DNA of 64,000 bases. Origin: Dyadobacter diqingensis. GTDB taxonomy: Bacteria > Bacteroidota > Bacteroidia > Cytophagales > Spirosomataceae. The notes below the pieces were generated by a model. That model was not told the origin of the DNA, searched no databases, and was given only the letters and a program-made list of their open reading frames with translations. The position numbers and the translations under genes are program-made. The stretch's first letter is position 1, and each line of letters starts with the position of its first letter. Shown here in pieces: positions 35,563-45,391 of the stretch. The stretch is from positions 189,751-253,750 of the forward strand of contig NZ_JAMXKF010000006.1 of the NCBI RefSeq assembly GCF_024220585.1, in the 5' to 3' direction.

Positions 35563-35715
35563 TCACTTCTTCCCCTCGTGAACAATCATAAACAGTTGTT
35601 GTTCATCGTCATCGCAACAAATATCTATGCTGACGATAACATTATTAAATTCTGTTATCGAACGGTTCTGAGAATTATTTTTCGGATCGTATCGTAAGAT
35701 TTTGATTTGATCAAT
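35563..35715 (-). CDS. Possible small hypothetical protein without a standard start
   Basis: The open frame reads IDQIKILRYDPKNNSQNRSI, FNNVIVSIDICCDDDEQQLF and MIVHEGKK before its stop; it looks protein-like. There is no ATG, GTG or TTG at its beginning, and the frame runs back into the end of the ester cyclase-like gene. It is either started by a rare codon (ATT at 35715) or is a gene fragment. Confidence 0.25.
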   Translation of the reverse strand: MDQIKILRYDPKNNSQNRSITEFNNVIVSIDICCDDDEQQLFMIVHEGKK

Positions 35716-35729
35716 TGTCTTTAAGCCAC

Positions 35730-36173
35730 TTAGCGTTTCACTGGCGGGCTTGTCAGTTCCGGCGACAATATGCCCATTTGCTCGAAAAAACTCAGGCGAT
35801 CAAATAACATCCAGTTTTTAACAACTTTTTCGTCTTCGAAATCAAATATTACCACGGCCGTATGTTTGATCAATTGATTACTCGGGGGAAATCCGTTAAA
35901 TGATCCGGTATTCGTGCCCTCCCAAAACCATTTGACCACAACTTTGTCTCCTTCCGCGATCAAATTCTCAATCGTCCATTGAATATCCGGGAATGCCTGG
36001 GTCATCGAATTTGCTGCCCGCTCAAAACCAGCAGGGCCTTTATCCCCCTGTACGTTTACATACTCTTCGGAAAAAATCTGATCAAGTAAATCCAGCCTCC
36101 TCTTGTTAAGGATGTCGACGTACAATCTGCGGATCGTTTCTTTATTTCTTTCTAATTTCTGACTTGTTTCCAT
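35730..36173 (-). CDS. SnoaL-like ester cyclase family protein
   Basis: The product has 147 residues and an NTF2-like fold typical of the SnoaL-like/ester cyclase family: NKETIRRLYVDILNKRRLDLL, then FERAANSMTQAFPDIQWTIE, GDKVVVKWFWEGTNTGSFNG, FPPSNQLIKHTAVVIFDFED, and WMLFDRLSFFEQMG. These proteins are small and cytosolic; members act on polyketides or have unknown function. Next to an AraC regulator gene on the same strand. Confidence 0.82.
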   Translation of the reverse strand: METSQKLERNKETIRRLYVDILNKRRLDLLDQIFSEEYVNVQGDKGPAGFERAANSMTQAFPDIQWTIENLIAEGDKVVVKWFWEGTNTGSFNGFPPSNQLIKHTAVVIFDFEDEKVVKNWMLFDRLSFFEQMGILSPELTSPPVKR

Positions 36174-36301
36174 TTTTCACTGCTTTGTTTAAGTTGGCTA
36201 TCTAAATGATTTAATCAGGCCGAATACAGCTTCATTTCCTGAGTTTTCCTGATACAAAATTCAGGATTACCGAAACCCGGTCATTGTAAAAAATCATTGA
36301 T

Positions 36302-37075
36302 TTACCACAAAGGCGAAGATTTGAAAAAGTCCTTTGGTGTTTGTCCTGTAAATAATTTGAAGTCTTTATTAAAGTGAGGCTGATCGAAATATCCGGCGTT
36401 GAAGGCCAAATCCGCCAGGACATGATTTTGCCGTCCGTCACTGATGATGGATTTCATACGAACAATATTTGAAAATTGTTTCGGTGAAGTTCCCACGATT
36501 TTCCGGAAGCGTTTTTCAAAAGCATCCTGACTGATATACAATGAATCAGCCAATTCTTTTATCCTGAGTAATCCCCTTGAAGCATGAATTTTTTCAAGTG
36601 CGGCCAGAATTAATTTGTCGGGATCGTAGTTACCAAGCCTGGATAACAGAAATTCCTCCACCAAACGAATTCTATCACCATTGTCCGTCGCTTCGCATAA
36701 CCGTTCTTCGATTCCAGAAAGATTTTTATAACCATTCAAATCGCCGAGTGGTATATTTTCCTCAAACAATTCGTGCAAAGGTTCTTTGAAAAACGCCGCC
36801 GCACCAGTTTCATTAAAAAGAACGAGAACATTTCCCGAGTTACCGGAATAATTAACCTGCTTGCCACTCCTGCGTAAACCTGTGACTACAAAGGATGGTA
36901 ATTCTTCGTCAAGGCTATTAACGAGTTGCTTAACCATGCCTTTAAAACGAAAAACCATCACGAGCGAAGTGTCGGGCAGCACCCTGTTTTCCAGACCATC
37001 CTGACTTTCAATAACCAGATAAGCCTTTATAAAAGGACTTAACTTTTTTGCCGGCATGTGATAGTCAATAGTCAT
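36302..37075 (-). CDS. AraC family transcriptional regulator
   Basis: The product has 257 residues. The N-terminal domain (YHMPAKKLSPFIKAYLVIES) resembles the DUF6597-type sensing region. The C-terminal AraC domain has two HTHs (IKELADSLYISQDAFEKRF and FNAGYFDQPHFNKDFKLFTG, then TPKDFF). It likely controls neighbouring genes such as the ester cyclase-like gene 128 bases downstream (inference). Confidence 0.9.
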   Translation of the reverse strand: MTIDYHMPAKKLSPFIKAYLVIESQDGLENRVLPDTSLVMVFRFKGMVKQLVNSLDEELPSFVVTGLRRSGKQVNYSGNSGNVLVLFNETGAAAFFKEPLHELFEENIPLGDLNGYKNLSGIEERLCEATDNGDRIRLVEEFLLSRLGNYDPDKLILAALEKIHASRGLLRIKELADSLYISQDAFEKRFRKIVGTSPKQFSNIVRMKSIISDGRQNHVLADLAFNAGYFDQPHFNKDFKLFTGQTPKDFFKSSPLW

Positions 37076-37123
37076 TTACCGCATTTACAGTTCGTAAAAT
37101 CTAACCAGAGTACAAAATTAACT

Positions 37124-37153
37124 TTATCCAGGTTCCCAAAGGAGCCTGGATAA
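37124..37153 (-). terminator. Hairpin after the lipocalin-like gene
   Basis: TTATCCAGGTTCC at 37124-37136 pairs with GGAGCCTGGATAA at 37141-37153 with one G-U type mismatch. It lies just past the stop of the minus-strand gene. The T-run after it is weak. Confidence 0.5.
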
Positions 37154-37161
37154 AAGTGGCA

Positions 37162-37620
37162 CTATCGCTTCACATAAGTTTCAACTATTTCTCTGTCAAT
37201 ATTCAGACTATCAATTTTTTCGACACCACTCTGGATCAGCGTATCGTTTTTCAAATGAAGTTTAAACTTGAAATCCTGATTTTCCCAGCCTCTGTAATTG
37301 CAGAATTCAAGATGCTCCGCATAATCGTCACCTTTTAAGGTATACGTTCCTGCACCTGATTCAAACACAGCCGTGTCGCCAGTACCCTTGTGGATATCAT
37401 GTTTGAAAAAGGCAAAACTTTCTGTACTGAAAATCTTAACCATCTTCTGATCCTTCACGGGAAAAGTTACCTCTGTGTCTCCTTTGGTAATAATCTTGGC
37501 CGATACGAGTTCCCAGGTTCCCACGATAGATGGTTCTGTCGTTTCAATTGTGGTGTTTTTGTTCGCATTACAGCCCGCGAGTGTGATCAACAAGGCTGTC
37601 GAAAGTAGTTTTAAATTCAT
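37162..37620 (-). CDS. Lipocalin-like lipoprotein
   Basis: The product has 152 residues. A lipoprotein signal ends at ITLAGC (Cys17). The body begins SIVGTWELVSAKI and has GAGTYTLKGDDYAEHLEF and FKFKLHLKNDTLIQSG, as in the lipocalin-like family of Bacteroidota. It likely sits in the periplasm, attached to a membrane; the ligand is unknown. ATG 37620 is chosen because the longer frame to 37683 would hide the signal peptide. Confidence 0.78.
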   Translation of the reverse strand: MNLKLLSTALLITLAGCNANKNTTIETTEPSIVGTWELVSAKIITKGDTEVTFPVKDQKMVKIFSTESFAFFKHDIHKGTGDTAVFESGAGTYTLKGDDYAEHLEFCNYRGWENQDFKFKLHLKNDTLIQSGVEKIDSLNIDREIVETYVKR

Positions 37621-37940
37621 GAAATCAGGTTGGTTTAGGGATCTTTTGTTAATAAACTGAAAGCAACAGTTGCCCGCAAACATTACTTATCAAGCTTTAA
37701 ATCAATACGCTGGTTTGCCGACAAAGCAAAGATAGGTTAGTTGTTTCAAACAAAAAACAGGAATAATTCCTTCTGCTCCAATCAGATGACAGCCATTTTA
37801 CATCCGTGCCGAAGACCAGTACACAACAAGATAATCGAACGATAGAATGTCTGTCCAGCCCCCTGCACCGAAATATTTTAAGATAGGAATCCGAGGAAGT
37901 CACCATGTTTTCCGGTTACTTCGCGGTAACAATCTTTACC

Positions 37941-39680
37941 ATGGAAAAAACACGCATTCCGTCACAGCCCCTTAAAAAAATTGCACTGAGCTGTTCTGGC
38001 GGCGGCTATCGCGCCACCTCTTTTCATCTGGGCACGATGTCCTATCTCAACAAACTGCAATTTCAGGGAAAACCTTTACTCGAAAATGTGGAAATGCTTT
38101 CGACCGTTTCTGGTGGAACAATCACCGGTGTTGTGTATGCGTTATTAAAAAAGGATAAACGGAATTTCGGAGAAATATTCAATTTCCTGTTAGATAAACT
38201 TGAAACGCTGGACCTGGTAAAAACCGGTATCGAGAAATTAAACCCGGATCAGGACCTTAAAAATCCGGACAAAACTAAAAACCTGATCAACGCTTTTGCA
38301 GAAGAGTATGATGCGCATTTTACGAACGGAAAAGTGATGCAGGATCTCGCCGGCATTGGATCCTCGCATTTAAAAGAAGTTGTTTTTAATAGTACAGAGT
38401 TTAAAAACGCGATCAATTTTCGGTTCAAAAATCCGGACACATCGGGATATGCCGGTAATTTCCGGGCAAGAATTTCTAAAAAACAATTGCAGGAGATAAA
38501 ACTTTCTGACGTAATGGCGGCTTCCAGCTGCTTTCCAGCTGGCTTCGAACCTATGCTTTGGCCCGACGATTTTGTGCATGAAGATGCAGTAAATCTTAAA
38601 ATACTTAAAGATAAAAATAACGCTCAAGCCATAAGCCCCATAGGCATAATGGACGGAGGAATCTATGACAACCAGGGAATTGAAAGCATTCTCAACTATC
38701 AAAAAGACAACGAATTACCTTATTTCGATCTGGTAATAATCTCAGACGTCGCATCGCCTTCGATCAAAGCCTACAAACCCCTCGAAAAAAAGGACAAAAC
38801 CGGATTCAGGCAATTTACTCTAAAAGGACTTCGGGAGAAATTCGCCGCGATCTGCAAAAGGATAAATTATATATTCTCGGGCTTGCTGCTTTTTCTGCTA
38901 TTGCTCCCATTTTCATGGAGCTATTCAAATAATATCGGAACGGGTTTCTGTTTGGGGCTATCTGTTATGGTGTTGCTGTTAATCCTTTCAAAATTCCTAT
39001 TGTTAAGGCAAATCAAAAAAACGGAATCTTATCTGACCGGCAAGATCACCGAGGTTATACCTCCGTTTTATCAGGAAAAAATAAAGGCTTTAAAAATAGA
39101 AGAGTTGTCGGTTCACCGCCTCGAACCGCTGCTCATAAACCGTCTGAGGTCGTTGGGGACATTGCTGCTGAATGTGTTTCTGAAAGTTGTCAGAAGTCTT
39201 AATTACAACAGATTATACGACGACAACCGATATGAATACCGACGCATATCAACTTTAATCAAAGATCTGACCCGGAAAGATTTACGAAAGAAAGAGACCA
39301 AAACAGATGAAAACCAACCCCGGCAGGCGACTGTAAACCCCGGTTTTCTTTCAGGAAACTATGATTCCGTTGTAGGGAAAAACATCGAGAAAGTTGTTGA
39401 TGAAGCATCCGGTTTCGGCACGACATTATGGTTTACAGATCAGCAAAAAGTCGGCAAATTACTGGAAAAACTTGTGGCTGCCGGTCAGTTGACAATGTGT
39501 TATAATATGATCCGGTATCTTGAAAAACTAATATTCACACCGGAAAACGGGTTTTCGGATCTTACCATAGACGTGCAAACTGATATCAGGAAGTTATACA
39601 AAGATTGTAAGGAAGACTGGCTGCATTTTAAACAAGACCCGGCTTTTCTTTACAATCAAGGCAGACGAAACCAACATTAA
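37941..39680 (+). CDS. Patatin-like phospholipase family protein
   Basis: The product has 579 residues. The patatin motifs are complete: oxyanion loop SCSGGGYRATSFHLG (about 17-31), the nucleophile S57 in STVSGGTITG, and the catalytic Asp in MDGGIYDNQG (about 236). The second half has two adjacent membrane segments (about 310-365) and a charged tail, so the enzyme is probably membrane anchored. ATG 37905, with GAGGAAG upstream, is an alternative start giving 12 more residues. Acyl hydrolase activity on lipids is expected. Confidence 0.87.
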   Translation: MEKTRIPSQPLKKIALSCSGGGYRATSFHLGTMSYLNKLQFQGKPLLENVEMLSTVSGGTITGVVYALLKKDKRNFGEIFNFLLDKLETLDLVKTGIEKLNPDQDLKNPDKTKNLINAFAEEYDAHFTNGKVMQDLAGIGSSHLKEVVFNSTEFKNAINFRFKNPDTSGYAGNFRARISKKQLQEIKLSDVMAASSCFPAGFEPMLWPDDFVHEDAVNLKILKDKNNAQAISPIGIMDGGIYDNQGIESILNYQKDNELPYFDLVIISDVASPSIKAYKPLEKKDKTGFRQFTLKGLREKFAAICKRINYIFSGLLLFLLLLPFSWSYSNNIGTGFCLGLSVMVLLLILSKFLLLRQIKKTESYLTGKITEVIPPFYQEKIKALKIEELSVHRLEPLLINRLRSLGTLLLNVFLKVVRSLNYNRLYDDNRYEYRRISTLIKDLTRKDLRKKETKTDENQPRQATVNPGFLSGNYDSVVGKNIEKVVDEASGFGTTLWFTDQQKVGKLLEKLVAAGQLTMCYNMIRYLEKLIFTPENGFSDLTIDVQTDIRKLYKDCKEDWLHFKQDPAFLYNQGRRNQH

Positions 39681-39685
39681 AATTT

Positions 39686-39728
39686 TATCCGCGGGCATCA
39701 TCTGTGTCCAGGCTAATGCCCGCGGATA
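39686..39728. terminator. Perfect hairpin terminator between convergent genes
   Basis: TATCCGCGGGCAT at 39686-39698 pairs perfectly over 13 bp with ATGCCCGCGGATA at 39716-39728, followed by TTTTTC. It serves the patatin gene and possibly the convergent FAD enzyme gene. Confidence 0.8.
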
Positions 39729-39732
39729 TTTT

Positions 39733-41124
39733 TCAAACCGTCATTTTTACCTGCGGTTTGATGTTTTGATTTACCCGGAACAAATTATCCGGATCATATT
39801 TTCCTTTGATCTCAACCAACCGCTGGTAGTTTTTCCCGTAGGTCGACTTAATACGATCCTCCCCTTCCTCCATCATGAAATTAATATAGGAACCGCCTTC
39901 GGTAAACGGATGAAGTTCGGTCCAGTAATCCCTTGAAAAGTTGACGATCCGGTCTTTGTTATTCGCATCCGGGTCAACGCCCGCGATCACCATTGCCCAG
40001 GTAGCGTCCCTGTAATTCCAGGCGGTCTCATCTTTCCCAACCCTTGAAGCTGCGCCATTGATCGGATAAAGGTGCATTCCCGAGAAGAAGTTAGGAATTT
40101 TCCAGGCATGTTTGATGTGGATATCAATAACCTCCTCTGTAAGCGTTTTCACAAAATCTCCCTTCCAGTACCATTGATAACCCGGCAGAAAAAGCCCGTC
40201 GAACAACGTTTGTATCGCAGGGACAGGCAAAGGCCCAACCAGGTCAATCGCCGGTTTTTTATCGCGTCTGAACTCCTGAAAAAATGCCTCGGCTTTTTCC
40301 GGATCACCGGCATGACACCATACAATTCCACACATCGTTTCCAAATGAAACTCCTCAGGAAACATATTGGGGTCCGGAGGTATTTGATGAAACGCGAAAA
40401 AACCGCTGATCTCGTCTGGCGCCTGTTTGATAAAGGTCTGATACCATAACATCAGTTCTTTGGCCTCGCTCATATTCCAGAACATGGGGCCGCCGTACAC
40501 CGTGCTGATGGGATGCGTCCTGAACAGGAATGAAACAACCACTCCAAAATTGCCGCCACCGCCCCTTATTGCCCAAAACAAATCTTCGTTCTCGGTAGCC
40601 GAAGCTTTCACCAACCGCCCGTCAGCCAGCACAATATTGGCTTCGAGCAGATTATCGATGGTCAGACCGCAGCGGCGCGTCAAATGGCCAAGTCCTCCGC
40701 CAAGCGTCAGACCGCCTATTCCTGTGGTTGAGTTAATGCCACTCGGAACCGCCATTCCAAATGCGTGGGTAGCCGTATCCAGATCGCCTAATGTGCAACC
40801 GCCCTCAACGAGAACCGTGCTGTTTTCAGGATTCACCGCAACATTTCTCATACCGGACATGTCGATCACCATGCCGCGATCGCACATGCCCAAACCGGCA
40901 CCGTTATGCCCTCCCCCTTTGACAGCCAGCAGCAGTTTGTGTTCTCGCGCGTAGTTAACGGCCATGACCACGTCTTCGGCACTGTGGCACTGCACAATCA
41001 GATCAGGATGTTTATCGATCATGCCGTTATGAACTTTCCGGGCAGTTTCATACTCAGGTTCCTGAGCAGTAATAATTTTACCCCCGAAACGGGGATAGGT
41101 TTTGGCAAAGCTGTTTGTTTCCAT
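39733..41124 (-). CDS. FAD-binding oxidoreductase, berberine bridge enzyme-like
   Basis: The product has 463 residues. The FAD_binding_4 domain (about 38-215) includes the flavinylation motif VKGGGHNGAGLGM with H73 and GIGGLTLGGGLGHLTRRCGL. The C-terminal BBE domain ends in YDPDNLFRVNQNI. The Cys of bicovalent flavin attachment may be C165 in RRCGL. Such enzymes oxidise sugars or alcohols. No signal peptide is visible when ATG 41124 is used. The AraC regulator gene lies just upstream on the same strand and may control it (inference). Confidence 0.88.
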   Translation of the reverse strand: METNSFAKTYPRFGGKIITAQEPEYETARKVHNGMIDKHPDLIVQCHSAEDVVMAVNYAREHKLLLAVKGGGHNGAGLGMCDRGMVIDMSGMRNVAVNPENSTVLVEGGCTLGDLDTATHAFGMAVPSGINSTTGIGGLTLGGGLGHLTRRCGLTIDNLLEANIVLADGRLVKASATENEDLFWAIRGGGGNFGVVVSFLFRTHPISTVYGGPMFWNMSEAKELMLWYQTFIKQAPDEISGFFAFHQIPPDPNMFPEEFHLETMCGIVWCHAGDPEKAEAFFQEFRRDKKPAIDLVGPLPVPAIQTLFDGLFLPGYQWYWKGDFVKTLTEEVIDIHIKHAWKIPNFFSGMHLYPINGAASRVGKDETAWNYRDATWAMVIAGVDPDANNKDRIVNFSRDYWTELHPFTEGGSYINFMMEEGEDRIKSTYGKNYQRLVEIKGKYDPDNLFRVNQNIKPQVKMTV

Positions 41125-41215
41125 AAATATGCAGAGTTCTGGGTTAATTGATAGGCACAACAAATCAGTTCAGGTAATTTTTTACCCGATAAACATCGTC
41201 AATACTGGATGAAGG

Positions 41216-42085
41216 TTAGTGAATTTTCTCCTTTCGGTAGTTTAAAGGTGATGCACCAAATTTCTCCTTAAATACCCTGCTGAAATGAGAACTGTTCTCA
41301 AATCCGCTTTCGGACATGATTTCGCCGATATTTTTTCTGGTGGTATCAAGCATCAGCTGGGCAAAATCCAGTCTTCTGTCCATAAGCCATTTCGCAGGCG
41401 TCGTGTAAAACAGACTTTTAAACTCCCGTTTGAACGTGGCAAGACTGCGATTCGCGATCTTGGCATACTCCGTCAGCGAGAGATTATACATATAATTCGC
41501 TTCCATCACTTCAAAAAGTGACGTTTTGTGATGGTCTGCCAATTTGTTCAGATAAGAAACCAGAAGCTGATTTTTACGATTGCCCAGTATCGAGAAAACC
41601 AGCTGACGAAACTGCTGTTCAAGAACATCCTCCGCGGGTATCGGTTTCCCCGAAAAAGTCGAAAACATCAGGTCTTGAAAATCCTTTGAAATCTCATTGA
41701 TATCCAGCTGAATAACCTGCTCCATTGCATGTCCGCCCATCGTCTGCACCTTGCCATATCTTAAATAATCGCAGATAAGCCGCCTGAGATAAGCATCAGG
41801 AATATAAATATTCATGGAACGCCAGCCTTCATTCAGATATAACTCCTGGTTATACGCGCCCTTTTTAAAAAAATAACAATTGCCCTCTTCCAGCAACCAG
41901 GACTTGCCGGGCCGATGGATTATTTTTTTCCCGTCAATGATAAAAGCAATAATGTTATAGTGTGTAAAAATATCAACGCGTTTCACCGCCTGCGGACAAT
42001 CACAATAGACAAAAGTCATCCCTTTGCAGCTGAATTGCTTATACGCCTCAGGCTTATATTTCAGAAATTCATATCCATTAATCAT
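41216..42085 (-). CDS. AraC family transcriptional regulator
   Basis: The product has 289 residues. The N-terminal cupin-like sensing part (FVYCDCPQAVKRVDIFTHYN, GKSWLLEEGNCYFFKKG) is followed by an AraC HTH pair (LTEYAKIANRSLATFKREFK and IGEIMSESGFENSSHFSRVFK, then FGASPLNYR). It lies 91 bases upstream of the FAD oxidoreductase gene on the same strand. ATG 42085 is used; the TTG at 42118 would add 11 residues. Confidence 0.9.
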   Translation of the reverse strand: MINGYEFLKYKPEAYKQFSCKGMTFVYCDCPQAVKRVDIFTHYNIIAFIIDGKKIIHRPGKSWLLEEGNCYFFKKGAYNQELYLNEGWRSMNIYIPDAYLRRLICDYLRYGKVQTMGGHAMEQVIQLDINEISKDFQDLMFSTFSGKPIPAEDVLEQQFRQLVFSILGNRKNQLLVSYLNKLADHHKTSLFEVMEANYMYNLSLTEYAKIANRSLATFKREFKSLFYTTPAKWLMDRRLDFAQLMLDTTRKNIGEIMSESGFENSSHFSRVFKEKFGASPLNYRKEKIH

Positions 42086-42321
42086 AGCTGTAAATATTAG
42101 ATCAGGTAATGAATACAAGTCTGAGAAGTTTCACTGTGCTGTCGGCTGTCAATATTCCATAAACTTCTGTTTTTCAGAATCCTTAAATCAAAAATAAACC
42201 TTTTATTTCACTAACTCTTTGCTGTGAGGGTCAAAAAATTGACTATGAGGATCAAGTTTTCAAATGGTCGGGTTTATTTATTAAACGTGTGATTTTTTAA
42301 GCCTCATCCCCTCCGACGAAC

Positions 42322-43401
42322 TTACGAATCAGCGATTTTTCTCATCAATGTTTCAAAGGGACCGTTCCGGAAATACCGCGACCATAATTTGCTGAAGTAA
42401 AAACTTACCAGAAAATAGAAAACTGAGAAAATCAGAATCCAGACGGGACTAACAAACTCGTTTTCGTATGTATTAACCGAATAACTTCTGTTCGAAAAAA
42501 CTCCCAAAAGTGCCATTCCGATAGTCAAATGAAGAATGTAGTGCGTTAGCGTCATTTGACCGGTTGAAGCCAGATCCCTTGCGAATGAATTTTCTGAGAC
42601 TTTGTTACCTAAAAACATAAAACCGGCAATCAGCATAAATCCAAACCCCGTGGTGCTCAGAATAAATGGCAGAAAAGGCGGCAGATAATTTGCGTTGATG
42701 AAATATTGCAGATCGTCACGCATGGGAATGTGTCGAGATAAAACTTGAACAATTCCAATACTGGTATACAAAAGCAAACCGGTAAGAAAAAGGCGATATC
42801 GGGTTTGGGCTTCTCTGAAATTTAGCCTGCCCAGAAACATCCCCAAAAAGAAATAACTGATCCACGGAAAAACAGCATTCCATCCATTGTAAAATGTGTT
42901 TCGAAGAAAACCGGCTATCGTATAGAAATCATTGTAGTGCAGCGTTTCAAAATTCCATCCGGTTTCAAAAGGCACGATCGCCAAAAGCAAGTGGAATATA
43001 ATGACTGCCCCGATGGCGGCAAAGAGATAATATTTCTTGTCGGAGAACAAAACAAAAACCGCGATATGCATGTAGATACCGTAAAAATGCAGAATGTCCG
43101 CCAGCCACCATACGTTCAGTATGAGCCCGGTTATCAGCAAAAAATTGGCTCTTTTTCGGATCGTAGCTCTGATTGTCATTTTTTCAACAGCAGCATAGTC
43201 TACCCTGTTCGTCATCAGAGACATACCCATGCCTGCCAGGATAACAAAAAGCGTACTGGAATTCCCGTTGAATGAGGATAGGAATTGTCCGGCAAAACCG
43301 GATTTCTCCGGTGTTCCAAACACGATATTAAAATTTACGATGAACATGCCCAATATGGCGTATGCTCGGGCCAGGTCAAAACCGATTATTCTCTGTTTCA
43401 A
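42322..43401 (-). CDS. DUF418-like/acyltransferase-type membrane protein
   Basis: The product has 359 residues with about ten membrane helices. It starts RIIGFDLARAYAILGMFIVN, a signature of the DUF1624/heparan-alpha-glucosaminide acetyltransferase-like and DUF418 families; the C-terminal half with ASTGQMTLTHYILH fits DUF418. These are uncharacterised inner-membrane proteins, some predicted to acylate sugars. No partner gene is evident. Confidence 0.8.
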   Translation of the reverse strand: MKQRIIGFDLARAYAILGMFIVNFNIVFGTPEKSGFAGQFLSSFNGNSSTLFVILAGMGMSLMTNRVDYAAVEKMTIRATIRKRANFLLITGLILNVWWLADILHFYGIYMHIAVFVLFSDKKYYLFAAIGAVIIFHLLLAIVPFETGWNFETLHYNDFYTIAGFLRNTFYNGWNAVFPWISYFFLGMFLGRLNFREAQTRYRLFLTGLLLYTSIGIVQVLSRHIPMRDDLQYFINANYLPPFLPFILSTTGFGFMLIAGFMFLGNKVSENSFARDLASTGQMTLTHYILHLTIGMALLGVFSNRSYSVNTYENEFVSPVWILIFSVFYFLVSFYFSKLWSRYFRNGPFETLMRKIADS

Positions 43402-43476
43402 AATTACGATGATTTAAATTTCATCGAATTTCCGGTTAAGATTCTGCGGATTAATTGACTTAAGTCAAATAATCCG

Positions 43477-44043
43477 CTACATTTTTGCCCTTACCCTGCT
43501 GAGCGTTTCAAGTGAAATACCCAGATAGGAGGCAATGTAGGTTAGCGGTACATTTTGGATCACGTGCGGATCTTTTTGAATCAGCAGCCGGTAACGCTGT
43601 GTCGCATCCATGGTCTGAAACTGAAACAACCTGTTTTCAAGCCACATGGCGTAATATTCCGTCATTAGTAAATCGAGCGCTGTTAGTTTCGGATATTGCT
43701 GTTTTGCTTTTTGAAATACGGCATAATCTGTCACCGCAACTGTTACATCCGTAACTGCCTGAATAAATTCCCTGCCAGGTGCCTGCAAACAATAACTATC
43801 AAACGCAACAGCGATATCGCCTGCAAAAATCAATTCCGTTGTGATTTCCTTTCCATCATGGAGATAATACTTCCTGACTATCCCGGATTCTACCAGATAA
43901 CTCTTCTTACAAACATCGCCTTGCCGCAGCAAAAAATCCCCTTTTTTAAAAACCTTTGCAACCGAGCAATTTTCCAAAACGTTAGCCGTCTCCATGTCCA
44001 GCCGCTCAATGAAATCGGTTATTTTATCAAGATATGCGCTCAT
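43477..44043 (-). CDS. Crp/Fnr family transcriptional regulator
   Basis: The product has 188 residues: a cyclic-nucleotide-binding fold (KVFKKGDFLLRQGDVCKKSYLVESGIVRKYYL as strands, about 25-120) and a C-terminal HTH (NVPLTYIASYLGISLETLSRVRA). The usual Arg of the cAMP-binding loop is not evident, as in many Bacteroidota members. ATG 44043 is used; the frame to 44154 would overlap the upstream gene. It is on the same strand as the cytochrome b-like gene upstream. Confidence 0.87.
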   Translation of the reverse strand: MSAYLDKITDFIERLDMETANVLENCSVAKVFKKGDFLLRQGDVCKKSYLVESGIVRKYYLHDGKEITTELIFAGDIAVAFDSYCLQAPGREFIQAVTDVTVAVTDYAVFQKAKQQYPKLTALDLLMTEYYAMWLENRLFQFQTMDATQRYRLLIQKDPHVIQNVPLTYIASYLGISLETLSRVRAKM

Positions 44044-44123
44044 AAGCCGTTTTGCCAGTTGGGTTCCGCTCAAATATATCACATAACCCGAAACATTACC
44101 TATCAAATTCAGGATATTGTCGG

Positions 44124-44744
44124 TTAAAGCGGATACAATACGCCGGTGAAGCAAATCATAATTAAAACTGTAATAATTAACCCTGCAATAAAAATACCGA
44201 ATGATTCCCGGCGGAATTTCTTCATCAATATTGGTAGTGAAGAGGTTGATAAATCCCCTTCCACAGACTCAATTCTCCTGACATAATGTGCGCAGGCAAT
44301 GTGTGCAAATACACTGACAACGGACAAGGTGTAATATGGAATAAAAAAGAGTTTTTCGGGATAACGTACTGCCACACCGGAAGCAAAATAAAAGTCGGGA
44401 TCAATTTTCCAGACATATCGCGCCATCAGAACTGCCCTCACATGGTTGATCATAAAAAAGGAAAGATATAATCCGCTGATTACCTGAACAATTTCATAGA
44501 AGGATTTCTTGAAAAATCCGGCCCGGAATATCAAAAAAATACCGCTTGCGATCTGAAAAAGTACGCATAGGAGCAAAAAAACTTCTACTGGCGGAAAACG
44601 ATAAATATGCCGCAGCAATTTCATGACCGCTATGTGCACAGAAGGACCTGCAAGCGCAAACAAATGGTTGGTCAAATGCAAAAGCAAAAATACAGAAAGT
44701 GATAAGCCACTCAGCCGGTGCAGCTTTTTTAACACAGGTCTCAT
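44124..44744 (-). CDS. Cytochrome b-type membrane protein, succinate dehydrogenase subunit C-like
   Basis: The product has 206 residues with five predicted membrane helices. The opening KLHRLSGLSLSVFLLLHLTNHLF has two conserved His positions like haem ligands of SdhC/FrdC-type cytochromes b; further His residues appear in SFFMINHVRAVLMARYVW and in FAHIACAHYVRR. No flavoprotein or iron-sulfur subunit gene lies nearby, so it is an orphan. The resemblance is moderate. Confidence 0.6.
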   Translation of the reverse strand: MRPVLKKLHRLSGLSLSVFLLLHLTNHLFALAGPSVHIAVMKLLRHIYRFPPVEVFLLLCVLFQIASGIFLIFRAGFFKKSFYEIVQVISGLYLSFFMINHVRAVLMARYVWKIDPDFYFASGVAVRYPEKLFFIPYYTLSVVSVFAHIACAHYVRRIESVEGDLSTSSLPILMKKFRRESFGIFIAGLIITVLIMICFTGVLYPL

Positions 44745-44833
44745 GTAGGGGGATTTTTTAAATAATTACAAATCAATAACGGCGTCAGCGATTAGAACAG
44801 CACCTATTCAGTCTTCTGAAACATATCATACCG

Positions 44834-45292
44834 TTAATGGCCGGTTGCTTTTTCAGGATATTCGGCGGTGTAACCTTGCCGGCCATTTTTGATAATAAAA
44901 AGCAGCAAAATCCGCGTTGGACGATCTTTTAGATTATTGGCAGCAAGCGAGTGCAGCACATTTCTTTTCTCATAAAACATTTCACCGGTACGATACACAA
45001 CAGGACTTTGATGGTCCAACCCGATCTGAACCTCACCGTCGATTACATATCCAAAAAGATCGCAATCGTGCCTGTGGCTGACGGTGTCTTGAGCACCGGG
45101 CGCGATTGTCAATACGGATGATTCGAGTTTGTAGTCTTTAAGAGCCGGGTCTGATAAAAATTCAGATCGAACAGACTCAAATGATAAGGGCGGTTTTTTA
45201 GCAGCATTGTCGCCGGCGTGCTTATGCTGCCCGAATGCAAATGAAACAGTAACAAAAAATAATAAAAATTGACAGGAAAGTGCTCGTTGCAT
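44834..45292 (-). CDS. Exported cupin domain protein
   Basis: The product has 152 residues: signal peptide ending SFAFGQ, then a cupin barrel (about 55-145) with the metal-site motif VSHRHDCDLFGYVIDGEV and the second motif GEMFYEKRNVLHSLAAN. It is likely a periplasmic metal-binding small enzyme or sensor. Upstream, the divergent MocR-type gene starts 99 bases away. Confidence 0.8.
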   Translation of the reverse strand: MQRALSCQFLLFFVTVSFAFGQHKHAGDNAAKKPPLSFESVRSEFLSDPALKDYKLESSVLTIAPGAQDTVSHRHDCDLFGYVIDGEVQIGLDHQSPVVYRTGEMFYEKRNVLHSLAANNLKDRPTRILLLFIIKNGRQGYTAEYPEKATGH

Positions 45293-45391
45293 CGTGTTTA
45301 TGGTTTAATTTATAAATCAAATATATACAGTTACAAAACTTTGCAAATAGGCCACAGATGATTAAGCCGCTAGTCCAGAATTAACTGAAAG

